A DNA stretch of 64,000 bases from Mucilaginibacter galii (GCF_014635825.1 NZ_BMDO01000014.1:45888-109887), one strand, 5' to 3'. Counted from the first letter of the stretch, positions 42,466-51,437 are shown. Notes: a model not told the origin generated them from the sequence alone. A program made the numbers and translations.

Positions 42466-42500
42466 TATCTTTGCATCCCGACGCTGAAGTCGGGTTTTTT
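42466..42500 (+). promoter_or_regulatory. -7 box followed directly by a terminator-like hairpin, upstream of carB
   Basis: TATCTTTG (42466-42473) is a consensus -7 box without a clear -33 TTG. Starting four bases later, CCCGAC (42477-42482) pairs with GTCGGG (42489-42494) and is followed by six T. The hairpin may be the terminator of the TonB-domain gene, or a leader structure for carB, whose ATG is 121 bases on. Confidence 0.5.
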
Positions 42501-42523
42501 GTTTTCAGCGCATAGAATTAGAA

Positions 42524-42596
42524 CGGTTCATAGTCAATGGTTCATAGTTCATAGCAAGTTTAAAAGCCATGAACCATGAACTAAGATCCATGAACG
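42524..42596. repeat. Intergenic palindromic repeat, family E
   Basis: Inverted arms (about 42524-42555 and 42567-42596) made of TTCATAG/CTATGAA-like units, similar to 34624-34701. It separates the hairpin at 42477 from the carB start. Confidence 0.65.
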
Positions 42597-42620
42597 CTTA
42601 ACAAACTGCTAAATACTACT

Positions 42621-45440
42621 ATGCCCAAAGATACCTCCATCAAATCGGTACTGATCATCGGTTCAGGCCCTATCATTATTGGTCAGGCCTGCGAGTTTGA
42701 CTACGCCGGTTCACAAGCCGCCCTTTCGTTAAAAGACGAAGGCATCTCCGTTTCCATTATCAACAGCAACCCGGCTACCATCATGACCGATAAGGTTATT
42801 GCCGACCATGTGTACCTGCTGCCCCTTACCTGCGAAAGCTTAGAGCAAATTTTAAGCGAACGCCAGATAGACGCCGTATTGCCTACAATGGGTGGCCAAA
42901 CTGCGTTGAACCTGTGTATAGAAGCAGATGAGCGCGGCATTTGGACTAAATATGGTGTAAGGATAGTGGGTGTTGATATTGCAGCTATTGAGAAAACTGA
43001 AAACCGCGAAGCTTTCCGCCAGTTAATGGTAGAAATTGGCGTAGGCGTGGCTAAATCCAGAATTGCCAACTCTTTTTTAGAAGGTAAAGAAGGCGCACAG
43101 GAAATTGGTTTCCCGCTGGTAATACGCCCAAGCTATACGCTGGGTGGTAAAGGTGCAGGTTTCGTGCATAAGAAGGAAGATTTTGACGCGGCCTTAAGTC
43201 GTGGCCTGCAAGCATCGCCTACCCATGAGGTATTGGTGGAGCAGGCTGTTTTAGGCTGGAAAGAATATGAGCTGGAGTTACTGCGCGATAACCGCGATAA
43301 CGTGATCATCATTTGCTCTATTGAGAACTTTGACCCGATGGGTATCCACACCGGCGACTCGATCACCGTGGCCCCGGCCATGACCCTGAGCGACCGCTGC
43401 TACCAGGAAATGCGTAACCAGGCTATCAAGATGATGCGCGCCATTGGTAACTTTGCAGGTGGCTGTAATGTGCAGTTTTCGGTTAACCCAGCCAACGAGG
43501 ATATTATCGCTATTGAGATCAATCCGCGGGTATCGCGTTCATCTGCCTTGGCGTCAAAAGCAACCGGTTACCCAATTGCTAAAATTGCTGCCAAGCTGGC
43601 CATAGGTTACAATTTGGACGAGGTAGAAAACCAGATCACCAAAACCACTTCGGCTTACTTTGAGCCAACGTTAGATTACGTAATTGTAAAAGTTCCCCGT
43701 TGGAACTTTGATAAATTTAAAGGCGCCAACAAAGAACTGGGTCTGCAAATGAAATCGGTTGGTGAGGTTATGGGTATTGGCCGTAGCTTTATCGAGGCTT
43801 TGCAAAAAGCTTGTCAGAGTTTGGAGATCGGCCGCGCAGGTTTGGGTGCCGATGGTCGCCAGAGCCGTAACCTGGAAGAAATTATGCACAGCCTGGAGCA
43901 TCCAAGCTGGGACCGGTTGTTCCACGTTTATGATGCGCTGAGCTTGGGTGTACCTATTGAATCGGTACGTAAAGCAACCAAGATAGACCGTTGGTTTTTA
44001 AACCAAATACAAGAAATTGTTAACCTGGAGGCCGAACTGCGCCGCTACTCGGTAAATAATATTCCTGAAGATATATTCCGCACGGTGAAGCAAAAAGGTT
44101 TTTCGGATGTGCAGATTGCCTGGATATTAGGCGTAAACACCACCGAAGAAGATGTTTACCAGCGCCGTAAAGCCTTGGGCATTAACCGCGTTTATAAAAT
44201 GGTAGACACCTGCGCGGCTGAGTTCCAGGCGCAAACGCCATATTACTATTCTACGTACGAAGGCGAGAACGAATCCATCCCTTCGGACAAGAAAAAGATC
44301 ATCGTATTAGGCTCGGGTCCTAACCGTATTGGCCAGGGTATTGAGTTTGATTACAGTTGTGTGCACGGTTTGTTAGCGGCTAAAGAAGCTGGTTACGAAT
44401 CGATCATGATCAACTGTAACCCCGAAACCGTATCTACCGACTTTAACATGGCCGATAAGCTGTACTTTGAGCCGGTATTTTGGGAGCATGTACGCGAAAT
44501 TATCGACCTTGAAAAACCGGAAGGTGTCATTGTACAATTAGGCGGCCAAACTGCGCTTAAAATGGCCGAAAAGCTGCAAGAGCACGGTATTAAGATCATA
44601 GGCACCTCGTTTAACGATATGGATATTGCCGAAGACCGCGGCCGTTTCTCCGACCTGTTGAAAGACCTCGACATTCCTTACCCGTTATACGGCGTAGCCG
44701 AAAGCGCTGAAGAAGCTATTGAAGTTGCCCACAAGGTAGGTTACCCGGTGCTGGTTCGTCCGAGTTATGTACTGGGCGGACAAGGCATGAGCATTGTGAT
44801 CAACGATGAAGACCTTGAACGTGCGGTAGTAAACCTGCTGAAAGCACTGCCTGGCAACCGTGTACTCATCGATCACTTCCTCGACCGTGCTGCTGAAGCC
44901 GAGTCGGATTCTATCTGTGATGGTGAGAACGTACACATCATTGGGATGATGGAACACATCGAGCCTGCCGGTATCCACTCAGGCGATTCTTTCGCCGTGT
45001 TGCCACCGTTCGATTTGAGCGAAACCGTATTACAGCAAATGGAAGAATACTCCATTAAAATAGCCAAAGCCTTAAATGTAAAGGGCTTGCTGAACATACA
45101 GTTTGCCATTAAGAACGATAAGGTATACGTGATAGAAGCCAACCCGCGGGCCTCACGTACGGTGCCGTTTATTGCCAAGGCATACGATGTACCTTACATT
45201 AACATTGCCGCCAAGGTAATGATGGGCGTAAACAAGCTTACCGACTTTACCATAGAACGTAAACTGGTAGGTTACGCCATTAAAGAACCTGTATTCTCTT
45301 TCGATAAGTTCCCCGAAGTAAGCAAAGAGCTTGGCCCCGAAATGAAATCGACTGGCGAGGCGATCCGCTTTATCCCTAACCTGCAAGACCCATATTTTCG
45401 CCACTTGTACAAAGAAAAATCAATGTATTTGAGCAAGTAA
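42621..45440 (+). CDS. carB: Carbamoyl-phosphate synthase large subunit, form without allosteric domain
   Basis: A 939-residue ATP-grasp enzyme making carbamoyl phosphate for pyrimidines and arginine. Both halves are present: SVLIIGSGPIIIGQACEFDY, NSNPATIMTD, RPSYTLGGKGAG in the first, and VLGSGPNRIGQGIEFDY, NCNPETVSTD, RPSYVLGGQGMS in the second. E. coli CarB is 1073 residues; here the C-terminus ends right after the second ATP-grasp unit (PYFRHLYKEKSMYLSK), so the ~130-residue MGS-like domain that binds UMP and ornithine is absent. carA is not in the window. The gene ends at a terminator that is duplicated 875 bases downstream. Confidence 0.95.
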   Translation: MPKDTSIKSVLIIGSGPIIIGQACEFDYAGSQAALSLKDEGISVSIINSNPATIMTDKVIADHVYLLPLTCESLEQILSERQIDAVLPTMGGQTALNLCIEADERGIWTKYGVRIVGVDIAAIEKTENREAFRQLMVEIGVGVAKSRIANSFLEGKEGAQEIGFPLVIRPSYTLGGKGAGFVHKKEDFDAALSRGLQASPTHEVLVEQAVLGWKEYELELLRDNRDNVIIICSIENFDPMGIHTGDSITVAPAMTLSDRCYQEMRNQAIKMMRAIGNFAGGCNVQFSVNPANEDIIAIEINPRVSRSSALASKATGYPIAKIAAKLAIGYNLDEVENQITKTTSAYFEPTLDYVIVKVPRWNFDKFKGANKELGLQMKSVGEVMGIGRSFIEALQKACQSLEIGRAGLGADGRQSRNLEEIMHSLEHPSWDRLFHVYDALSLGVPIESVRKATKIDRWFLNQIQEIVNLEAELRRYSVNNIPEDIFRTVKQKGFSDVQIAWILGVNTTEEDVYQRRKALGINRVYKMVDTCAAEFQAQTPYYYSTYEGENESIPSDKKKIIVLGSGPNRIGQGIEFDYSCVHGLLAAKEAGYESIMINCNPETVSTDFNMADKLYFEPVFWEHVREIIDLEKPEGVIVQLGGQTALKMAEKLQEHGIKIIGTSFNDMDIAEDRGRFSDLLKDLDIPYPLYGVAESAEEAIEVAHKVGYPVLVRPSYVLGGQGMSIVINDEDLERAVVNLLKALPGNRVLIDHFLDRAAEAESDSICDGENVHIIGMMEHIEPAGIHSGDSFAVLPPFDLSETVLQQMEEYSIKIAKALNVKGLLNIQFAIKNDKVYVIEANPRASRTVPFIAKAYDVPYINIAAKVMMGVNKLTDFTIERKLVGYAIKEPVFSFDKFPEVSKELGPEMKSTGEAIRFIPNLQDPYFRHLYKEKSMYLSK

Positions 45441-45470
45441 GGAGTTTTTTAGATAAAAGACTTATAGAGG

Positions 45471-45507
45471 AAGGACAAAGGATGAAAATTCTTTGTCCTT
45501 TTTTTGT
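45471..45507. repeat. Terminator hairpin, first of two identical copies (carB terminator)
   Basis: AAGGACAAAG pairs with CTTTGTCCTT around GATGAAAATT, followed by seven T. The 37 bases are identical to 46346-46382, and the ~10 bases upstream (AAAGACTTATAG) are also similar. It ends the carB transcript. Confidence 0.88.
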
Positions 45508-45550
45508 TGACGGGTGTTTAAAGATCTATTATTATTTGCAAATTTATGGC

Positions 45551-46264
45551 ATGAAGATCTATCTAAAATTTATTCTAATCGCTGTATCTGTATTTACATG
45601 CATGTCGGGTTTTGCTCAATCAAGAGAAGACCGATCTAACTTATCTTTGAATAGCAAAGCAGTTAAAATCACGAAAGCCACCGGGTGGAGAAAAAGTGCA
45701 GTTACTGGTAAATGGGTTAGTAATCCGAACGTTATTTCAAGTGATGAAAATCCAACAGTTGAAGACAAAAGTCACTTGGATAATTTTAAGTGGATGCAAT
45801 GGGCTACTATCAAACAAGATGGAAAAAATTACTATATTTTAATGTATGAAGATGTTACTGGTGCTTGGAAATATCCTCATATCAAACAGGACTGGCAATC
45901 ATATTCGAAAGTATATTACTTTGCCTTTACTGAACAGCAGTATAATGATATTATAAAAAAAGCCAATGTGCAATCTGGTAAAAACATCTATGTCAAAACT
46001 AATATTTACGATAGTTTTCTGCCGAATATAGAATCACAGGAAGATAAAGCATACGACAACGAAATAGGTGTTCATTTAACTAACAGCTTTGCCTCAAAGT
46101 GGCCAATTAATAAAGTTTTTATATACAATTCGCAAAAAGTTGACGGTAAGGACGTTATTCGCTTTATTTTTCCAATGGATGATGAAAGTTATATAACTGA
46201 GGCATTAAAGGATGGCTATTTCGAAATGTCTCTTGAGGAATTTAAAGAAATGTTAAAGATTTAA
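45551..46264 (+). CDS. Exported protein of unknown function, A/T-rich insert
   Basis: A 237-residue exported protein; the ATG at 45551 gives signal peptide MKIYLKFILIAVSVFTCMSGFAQ. An earlier in-frame ATG at 45482 is inside the carB terminator and is rejected. The mature part is polar with many Lys, Asn and aromatic residues (KWMQWATIKQDGKNYYILMYED, YYFAFTEQQYNDIIKK, FIFPMDDESYITEALKDGYFEMS); I recognise no family. It is A/T-richer than its neighbours by eye and sits exactly between two copies of the same terminator, which suggests that it was inserted or duplicated there. A TATTATTTG-like sequence at about 45530 may be its promoter. Confidence 0.78.
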   Translation: MKIYLKFILIAVSVFTCMSGFAQSREDRSNLSLNSKAVKITKATGWRKSAVTGKWVSNPNVISSDENPTVEDKSHLDNFKWMQWATIKQDGKNYYILMYEDVTGAWKYPHIKQDWQSYSKVYYFAFTEQQYNDIIKKANVQSGKNIYVKTNIYDSFLPNIESQEDKAYDNEIGVHLTNSFASKWPINKVFIYNSQKVDGKDVIRFIFPMDDESYITEALKDGYFEMSLEEFKEMLKI

Positions 46265-46345
46265 AACATCTAATTAATTCTGCCACCTGTATAAATGGGT
46301 GGTTGTACTTCAGCGGATAAAATTTTTGAATGAAAGACTTTTAGA

Positions 46346-46382
46346 AAGGACAAAGGATGAAAATTCTTTGTCCTTTTTTTGT
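46346..46382. repeat. Terminator hairpin, second identical copy
   Basis: Identical over 37 bases to 45471-45507, in direct orientation, 81 bases after the stop codon of the orphan exported gene; it can terminate that gene. Confidence 0.88.
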
Positions 46383-46394
46383 GAGCGTATTTGC

Positions 46395-46556
46395 CCTCGC
46401 TCCCGCAAGCGTCCTGCTTGTGGTAAATTACAGGAGAAAGATTACAAGACACCACACGCTCCCGCGAGTTTAGCGTAGCGTAACTCGTGGCGGCAATTGC
46501 CGGAAGGTTAAACCTTCCAACATCATCACCACAAGTTGTAAACTTGCGGCAGATTA
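46395..46556. repeat. Cluster of short hairpins in the gap before the aspartic protease gene
   Basis: Three to four small inverted repeats lie in series: CCGCAAGC with GCTTGTGG (about 46404-46422), CCGCGAGTT with AACTCGTGG (about 46462-46490), GGAAGGTT with AACCTTCC (46502-46518) and CCACAAGTT with AACTTGCGG (about 46529-46549). The arms share a CCxCAAGT-like core. No gene is present in this 302-base gap. Confidence 0.6.
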
Positions 46557-46566
46557 ACGTCCCGTA

Positions 46567-47505
46567 TCAATTCAGCCAGTCAAAATAAGGGCTGTGCAAT
46601 AGATCGTTAGGCTCCAGGTATGCTCTGTTTCTCGAAAAGTCGTAAGTGATATTAAATCGTTTTAAAAAGTTGTTACCTAATACTCCCTGCAAATTGGGCG
46701 ATGCCATGAGGCCTTTGGTTACGGTGGCTAAGCCTGTGGGGATTACGTAAAAACGGTAATTGTTCAACCGCACTTCGGGCATACGCACAATGTAGAGTTC
46801 GCTTTTATTACCGTCAGACCCCAAGGCAGTACTAATGGCTATGGTCTTTAATTTATCGCGAAAGTGGTGGCGGTTAACAAAAGAACTGGTGAGATCTACA
46901 GCCGCATCTGAGCCTGTATCCATTTCAAACCAGCCTTTGTAACGTTTATGATCTACCACCACAGTGCCCCATATGGCAGGCACATGCTCAATGAGTTTTA
47001 CTTTAGCTGCGCTGCCGGTGCCTTTATACTTAAAAGTGTCTTTATTAAAAAACAGCAGTTTATGCTTCCGGTAATCAACCTTAATTACATAACGTTTCAT
47101 CACATCAATCCCCAGCACACCATCAAACGGATGGCCGGGGTAAGGTATGGATAGGAACCTGATTCCGCTAAGCGTTATACCTCCCAGCATCAATTGGTTA
47201 TTAGTACTGGCTTTTACCGTGCTCATGCCATTTGCCCCCTGGTTTTCCACTTTGCTGTCCATCACCATTTTCAATTGGTTTAGCGCAATACTATCGGTAA
47301 TAACCATAGGCGAAGCACCTGTATCGAACAAAAAAGTTAAACTATCAGAGTTATTAACCCTGCACTTAAAATAGATCTTTTGCTGCTTCACAAAAAATGG
47401 AATTACCGCAACGGTATCTTGCTGGGCAAAAGCCGGAATCGCCAAAATGGCGAAAATCCACAGGCCAATACATACCCGGAAATTGAAAATTGCGGCGTAA
47501 CTCAT
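46567..47505 (-). CDS. Exported retropepsin-like aspartic protease
   Basis: A 312-residue exported protein. The ATG at 47505 opens signal peptide MSYAAIFNFRVCIGLWIFAILAIPAFAQ; a GTG five codons upstream is possible. Two aspartic protease half-domains are visible: FLFDTGASPMVI at about residue 55 and WFEMDTGSDAAVDL at about residue 190, each a D-T-G with following hydrophobics. So the protein holds both catalytic Asp residues in one chain. GVLGIDVMKRYVIKVDY and GVLGNNFLKRFNITYDF are matching flap/strand segments of the two halves. Substrates are unknown. It follows the DUF4920 gene by about 50 bases on the same strand. Confidence 0.85.
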   Translation of the reverse strand: MSYAAIFNFRVCIGLWIFAILAIPAFAQQDTVAVIPFFVKQQKIYFKCRVNNSDSLTFLFDTGASPMVITDSIALNQLKMVMDSKVENQGANGMSTVKASTNNQLMLGGITLSGIRFLSIPYPGHPFDGVLGIDVMKRYVIKVDYRKHKLLFFNKDTFKYKGTGSAAKVKLIEHVPAIWGTVVVDHKRYKGWFEMDTGSDAAVDLTSSFVNRHHFRDKLKTIAISTALGSDGNKSELYIVRMPEVRLNNYRFYVIPTGLATVTKGLMASPNLQGVLGNNFLKRFNITYDFSRNRAYLEPNDLLHSPYFDWLN

Positions 47506-47555
47506 TTTTAATTTAACCACAAGACGCAGCCCAACCGTAATCGTTACAGTAAATG

Positions 47556-48008
47556 CTATTTATTTACCATTAGCCCCACTACCTCAAATGCCAGGCGTTG
47601 TTTAGGGTTAATCTTTACGGCATGTTCTTTCGATCCGGCTAACTGCTGCTGATCATCGGCGGTAAACTGTTTAGTGGCCACGCCCGATATAATAACCTCG
47701 CGGCCTTTAATGGCCTTAGGCAACACTACGCTGTAATTTTTAAAATGCGCGGCAATGGTTCGGCCCCTGCCAGCATCAAGCGTAAACCAACCGCCTTTAG
47801 TCTTGGTAACATCTAATATCACCCCGCTAATGGCAGCACTGGTACGCGTACGCTTACCCATAAAATCTTCAAGTTTGGAGGCGGGCATTAATCCAATAGT
47901 ACTGGGTTTACTGCCAAACACCATTCCGTGAGGTAATGGTGTAGATTTTTGTGCCGAAGCACCGGTCATAAAGAAAAGGGCAACTATGCTAAGTATTATA
48001 TATTTCAT
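47556..48008 (-). CDS. Exported DUF4920 (OB-fold-like) protein
   Basis: A 150-residue exported protein: signal peptide MKYIILSIVALFFMTGASAQ, then a compact domain with the DUF4920 pattern (ISGVILDVTKTKGGWFTLDAG, HFKNYSVVLPKAIKGREVIISGVA), which looks like a small OB-fold barrel. Homologues in Bacteroidota are exported and uncharacterised. Likely co-transcribed with the downstream aspartic protease gene. Confidence 0.82.
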   Translation of the reverse strand: MKYIILSIVALFFMTGASAQKSTPLPHGMVFGSKPSTIGLMPASKLEDFMGKRTRTSAAISGVILDVTKTKGGWFTLDAGRGRTIAAHFKNYSVVLPKAIKGREVIISGVATKQFTADDQQQLAGSKEHAVKINPKQRLAFEVVGLMVNK

Positions 48009-48309
48009 GATTTCGTCGGCTCTATTTCAACAACAATACCAAAGTGTCATGGTTTCAGGAAAAAGCAGATGTTAGTACTCTTCTGCTGTGCCAGCGCTCT
48101 TCATTAACAATTTTTAACAATTGAAAATGCCGGATAACGGTTCGAGAGTGCGTAATTAGCATCATAATTACAAGTATGTGCTTTCATACAGCTTATTAAT
48201 GAGTAATTTGCGCAATAATTTATTTAGCCTTAAAAGTAACGTGCGTTACACAATTAACGTACTTACCATACAGTTAGGCTTAATAACCAGCTTTGATGAA
48301 TAAACTTTT
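48009..48309. other. Intergenic region without recognised features
   Basis: About 300 bases between the divergent DUF4920 and NHL genes. I see no gene, consensus promoter or strong hairpin. The sequence is A/T-rich. Confidence 0.4.
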
Positions 48310-49692
48310 ATGATCTCGAACAACTTTTACCCCATTAAAAATACCCTGCTGGCCGGTTTGGTAGCACTGGCCTGTGTTTACACCAGTTGCAATAAAAGCA
48401 GTGACGTTGAAAACGTAATACCTTCGGCTTCTACCACAACCATACTGGCCAATGTAACCCCTACTACGGCTTTAAGCGGGGGCACTATCACAAACCTGGG
48501 ATCGTCTTTTTCGCTTACGGCTACCGGAGTTTGTTACAGCGCCACCAATCAAACCCCATCTATTACCGATAGTAAAACCAGCGATGGTACCAATTATGTG
48601 TTTAAAAGCCCCATTACCGGCTTAACGCCCAATACCACCTATTACCTGAGGGCTTATATACAAAACGATGCCGGCGTAGGCTATGGCAACGTTGTAAGGT
48701 TTACCACCAGCGCCACAACGGCCGACACTACCGTTAACGTAACCACCCTGGCCGGTAACGGCACTCCGGGACTGGCCAATGGTACCGGTACGGCTGCATC
48801 GTTCAATAATCCGCAAGGCATTGCGGTAGATGCTGCAGGCAACGTTTACGTGTCCGACTCCTTTAACCACCTTATCCGTAAAGTTACGCCTGCCGGTGTT
48901 ACCACTACCTTTGCAGGCTCGGGCACTTTAGGCTTTAGCGGCGGCACAACTGCCACGGCACAGTTTTACAGTCCGCAGGGTTTGGCCTTTGATGGCAGCG
49001 GTAACCTGTACGTAGCCGACCAGGGTAATAATGCGGTTTACAAGATCACTTCAACTGGTACAGTGAGCATATTGGCCGGTACCGGTTTAGCCGGTTACGT
49101 GAACGGTGCAGGTACCACCGCCCGCTTTAACGCACCGCAGGGTATAGCTACCGATGCTACAGGAAACATTTATGTGGCCGATAGAAATAACAATATGATC
49201 CGCAAGATAACCTCGGCAGGTGTTGTGAGCACTTTAGCAGGAACAGGCTCCCCGGCACTAACCGATGGCGATGGCCCTACTGTAGCCACCTTTAACCGCC
49301 CGGTAGGTGTAGCTACCGATGCTACAGGAAACATTTACGTAACCGACCAGGGCAACGTTGCACTGCGCAAGGTTACACCAACTGGTGTAGTAAGCACATT
49401 AATTGGCAATACCGCTACTACAACTTTATTAAACAACCTATCGGGCATTGCTATTGATGCACAAGGCAATATGTACATTACCGATCAAACAGGCCGTATC
49501 TTATTTATTAATACCCAAAACATCTTATTCACGCTGGCTGGCAAAGTCAATACAACAGGCTTTTTAGATGGGTCTAAAACCACTGCCCTGTTCTCGAGCC
49601 CTACCAGCATTGCGGTAGATGCCAGTAAGAACATTTATGTAACCGATTACAACAATAACCGTATACGTAAGCTAACCGCAACCACCAAGTAG
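48310..49692 (+). CDS. Exported NHL-repeat beta-propeller protein with fibronectin-like N-domain
   Basis: A 460-residue protein, probably a lipoprotein (ACVYTSC, Cys27). Residues ~45-135 form a fibronectin-like domain (GVCYSATNQTPSITDSKTS, LTPNTTYYLRAYIQNDAGVGYGN). The remainder contains about six NHL repeats of the form IATDATGNIYVADRNNNMIRKI, ...GVVSTLAGTG, which would make a six-bladed propeller. NHL propellers bind proteins or polysaccharides. The internal DNA repeats reflect this protein repetition. Monocistronic with its own terminator. Confidence 0.88.
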   Translation: MISNNFYPIKNTLLAGLVALACVYTSCNKSSDVENVIPSASTTTILANVTPTTALSGGTITNLGSSFSLTATGVCYSATNQTPSITDSKTSDGTNYVFKSPITGLTPNTTYYLRAYIQNDAGVGYGNVVRFTTSATTADTTVNVTTLAGNGTPGLANGTGTAASFNNPQGIAVDAAGNVYVSDSFNHLIRKVTPAGVTTTFAGSGTLGFSGGTTATAQFYSPQGLAFDGSGNLYVADQGNNAVYKITSTGTVSILAGTGLAGYVNGAGTTARFNAPQGIATDATGNIYVADRNNNMIRKITSAGVVSTLAGTGSPALTDGDGPTVATFNRPVGVATDATGNIYVTDQGNVALRKVTPTGVVSTLIGNTATTTLLNNLSGIAIDAQGNMYITDQTGRILFINTQNILFTLAGKVNTTGFLDGSKTTALFSSPTSIAVDASKNIYVTDYNNNRIRKLTATTK

Positions 49693-49708
49693 GTTGTACA
49701 ACTTATAA

Positions 49709-49745
49709 CAGAAAAGGGCTGATATAATCTATCGGCCCTTTTCTG
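49709..49745. terminator. Terminator between the NHL and radA genes
   Basis: An 11-bp stem (49709-49719 with 49735-49745) with a further inner GATA/TATC pair, flanked by A and T runs; it can serve both convergent genes. Confidence 0.82.
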
Positions 49746-49813
49746 TTTTACTACCACCTTGAATGCTATTAAGGGATTATCGTTTGAAATGATAATATTA
49801 TTCTTTGACCACT

Positions 49814-51250
49814 TTATCCAAACAACAGTCCGAAAACTTCTTCTATCCTGCTCACCGCTTTAATTTCGATGTTATAGTGCGACAGGTCTAACTGGTTATT
49901 ATCTTTTTTACCCGAGGGCAGGTTATATTTAGAGATAAAGATCTGTTCGAAGCCCAACTTCTGTGCTTCGGCTATGCGTTGCTCTATACGGTTTACGGCC
50001 CTGATCTCGCCCGAGAGGCCTAACTCACCTGCAAAGCAGGTTTTAGAAGAAATAGGCATATCCTCATGGGAGGAAATTATTGCCGCAGCCAAACCCAGGT
50101 CAATGGCCGGGTCTTCTACCCTGATACCTCCGGTGATGTTCAGGAACACATCCTGGTTACCCAGCCTGAAACCACAGCGCTTTTCTAACACAGCCAGCAA
50201 CATATTCATACGCCGCGTATCAAAGCCCGTAGCCGAACGCTGAGGCGTTCCATAAGCCGAAGTACTCACCAATGCCTGCGTCTCAATAAGCATAGGCCGC
50301 AAGCCTTCCAGCGTGGCGCTGATCGTGATGCCGCTCAGGGCTTCATCGCGTTGTGATAGTAGTATCTCTGATGGATTAGATACCTCGCGTAAGCCTGCAC
50401 CTAACATTTCATAAATACCCAGCTCGGAAGCCGATCCAAAACGGTTTTTGATAGCTCGGAGTATGCGGTACACATGGTGCCTGTCGCCTTCAAACTGCAA
50501 TACAGTATCTACCATATGCTCCAGTATCTTAGGACCGGCTATCATACCATCCTTGGTAATGTGCCCTATCAAAAACACCGGTGTGGAACTTTCCTTAGCA
50601 AAGCGCAGCAGTTCGGCCGTGCACTCGCGTACCTGCGATACACTGCCCGGCGTTGACTCAATGTGTGCAGAATGCAGCGTTTGTATAGAGTCAACGATCA
50701 CCAAATCGGGTTGTAATTGCTCTATCTGCTTAAATATATTTTGGGTAGATGTTTCGGTAAGTACAAAACAACCCTGGCCAATAACACCGGCTGCTCCCCC
50801 ATTGGCGGGTTGAGGGGTTATCCTTTCAGCTCGCATTTTTAACTGCCGGTCGCTTTCCTCGCCCGATACATAAAGAATTTTAGCCGCGGGCATACTGAGC
50901 GCCAGTTGCAGCATCAGGGTAGATTTACCAATGCCCGGCTCACCACCTATAAGCACCAAAGAGCCCGGCACAATACCGCCGCCCAGCACACGATTCAATT
51001 CTTTATCGGGGGTTAAAATGCGGTGCTCTTCGCTGTAGGTAATATCGGTTACCTGTACAGCTTTATTGGCACGCTGCAAAGAAGTAGACCCATTACTGAT
51101 ACTTTTCCAGTTGGGTACTGCCGCGTTAGGTTTATCTACAATTTCTTCTACAAAGGTATTCCATTGCCCGCACGACGGACATTTGCCCAGCCATTTGGGC
51201 GCCTCAAAGCCGCAGCTTTGGCAAAAATATGCTGATTTTGTTTTAGCCAT
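49814..51250 (-). CDS. radA: DNA repair protein RadA
   Basis: A 478-residue RecA-like ATPase that helps branch migration during recombination. N-terminal zinc finger YFCQSCGFEAPKWLGKCPSCGQW (four Cys), Walker A GGEPGIGKST, the RadA-specific KNRFGS motif, Walker B LVIVDSIQTL and a C-terminal Lon-protease-like domain (GGIRVEDPAIDLGLAAAIISS, GELGLSGEIR). Length is normal. It lies downstream of the RNase G gene on the same strand but is separated by the rng terminator and a pair of inverted repeats. Confidence 0.96.
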   Translation of the reverse strand: MAKTKSAYFCQSCGFEAPKWLGKCPSCGQWNTFVEEIVDKPNAAVPNWKSISNGSTSLQRANKAVQVTDITYSEEHRILTPDKELNRVLGGGIVPGSLVLIGGEPGIGKSTLMLQLALSMPAAKILYVSGEESDRQLKMRAERITPQPANGGAAGVIGQGCFVLTETSTQNIFKQIEQLQPDLVIVDSIQTLHSAHIESTPGSVSQVRECTAELLRFAKESSTPVFLIGHITKDGMIAGPKILEHMVDTVLQFEGDRHHVYRILRAIKNRFGSASELGIYEMLGAGLREVSNPSEILLSQRDEALSGITISATLEGLRPMLIETQALVSTSAYGTPQRSATGFDTRRMNMLLAVLEKRCGFRLGNQDVFLNITGGIRVEDPAIDLGLAAAIISSHEDMPISSKTCFAGELGLSGEIRAVNRIEQRIAEAQKLGFEQIFISKYNLPSGKKDNNQLDLSHYNIEIKAVSRIEEVFGLLFG

Positions 51251-51257
51251 TCTTTCT

Positions 51258-51437
51258 GATTCCGGAAATCGGATGTTCGATTTCGGATTACATAATTGTA
51301 CGTAAAATTACAAATTATACTAATAAAGTTAGCTTAAATTAGGTATTTCCGCAAATAAAAAAAGGCTCCATTTTCAGGAGCCTTTTAAATAGTATTTGTA
51401 ATCTACATCCGAAGTCGAACATCCGATTTCCGAAATC
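51258..51437. repeat. Inverted-repeat pair (family F) filling the rng-radA gap
   Basis: The 31-base arms 51258-51288 and 51407-51437 are inverted and match at 29 of 31 positions. Each arm is itself a small hairpin (GAAATCG/CGATTTC type). The pair encloses the rng terminator; one arm starts 7 bases upstream of radA and the other touches the first base of the rng stop codon. Confidence 0.82.
51360..51386 (-). terminator. Terminator of the rng operon
   Basis: A 10-bp stem (51360-51369 with 51377-51386), loop ATTTTCA, followed on the minus strand by a T-rich tail. Confidence 0.85.

Noticed and set aside
48760..49690. Tandem DNA repeat array or CRISPR
   Set aside because: The periodic similarity is explained by NHL protein repeats in a coding frame; no identical repeats with unique spacers occur here or elsewhere in the window.
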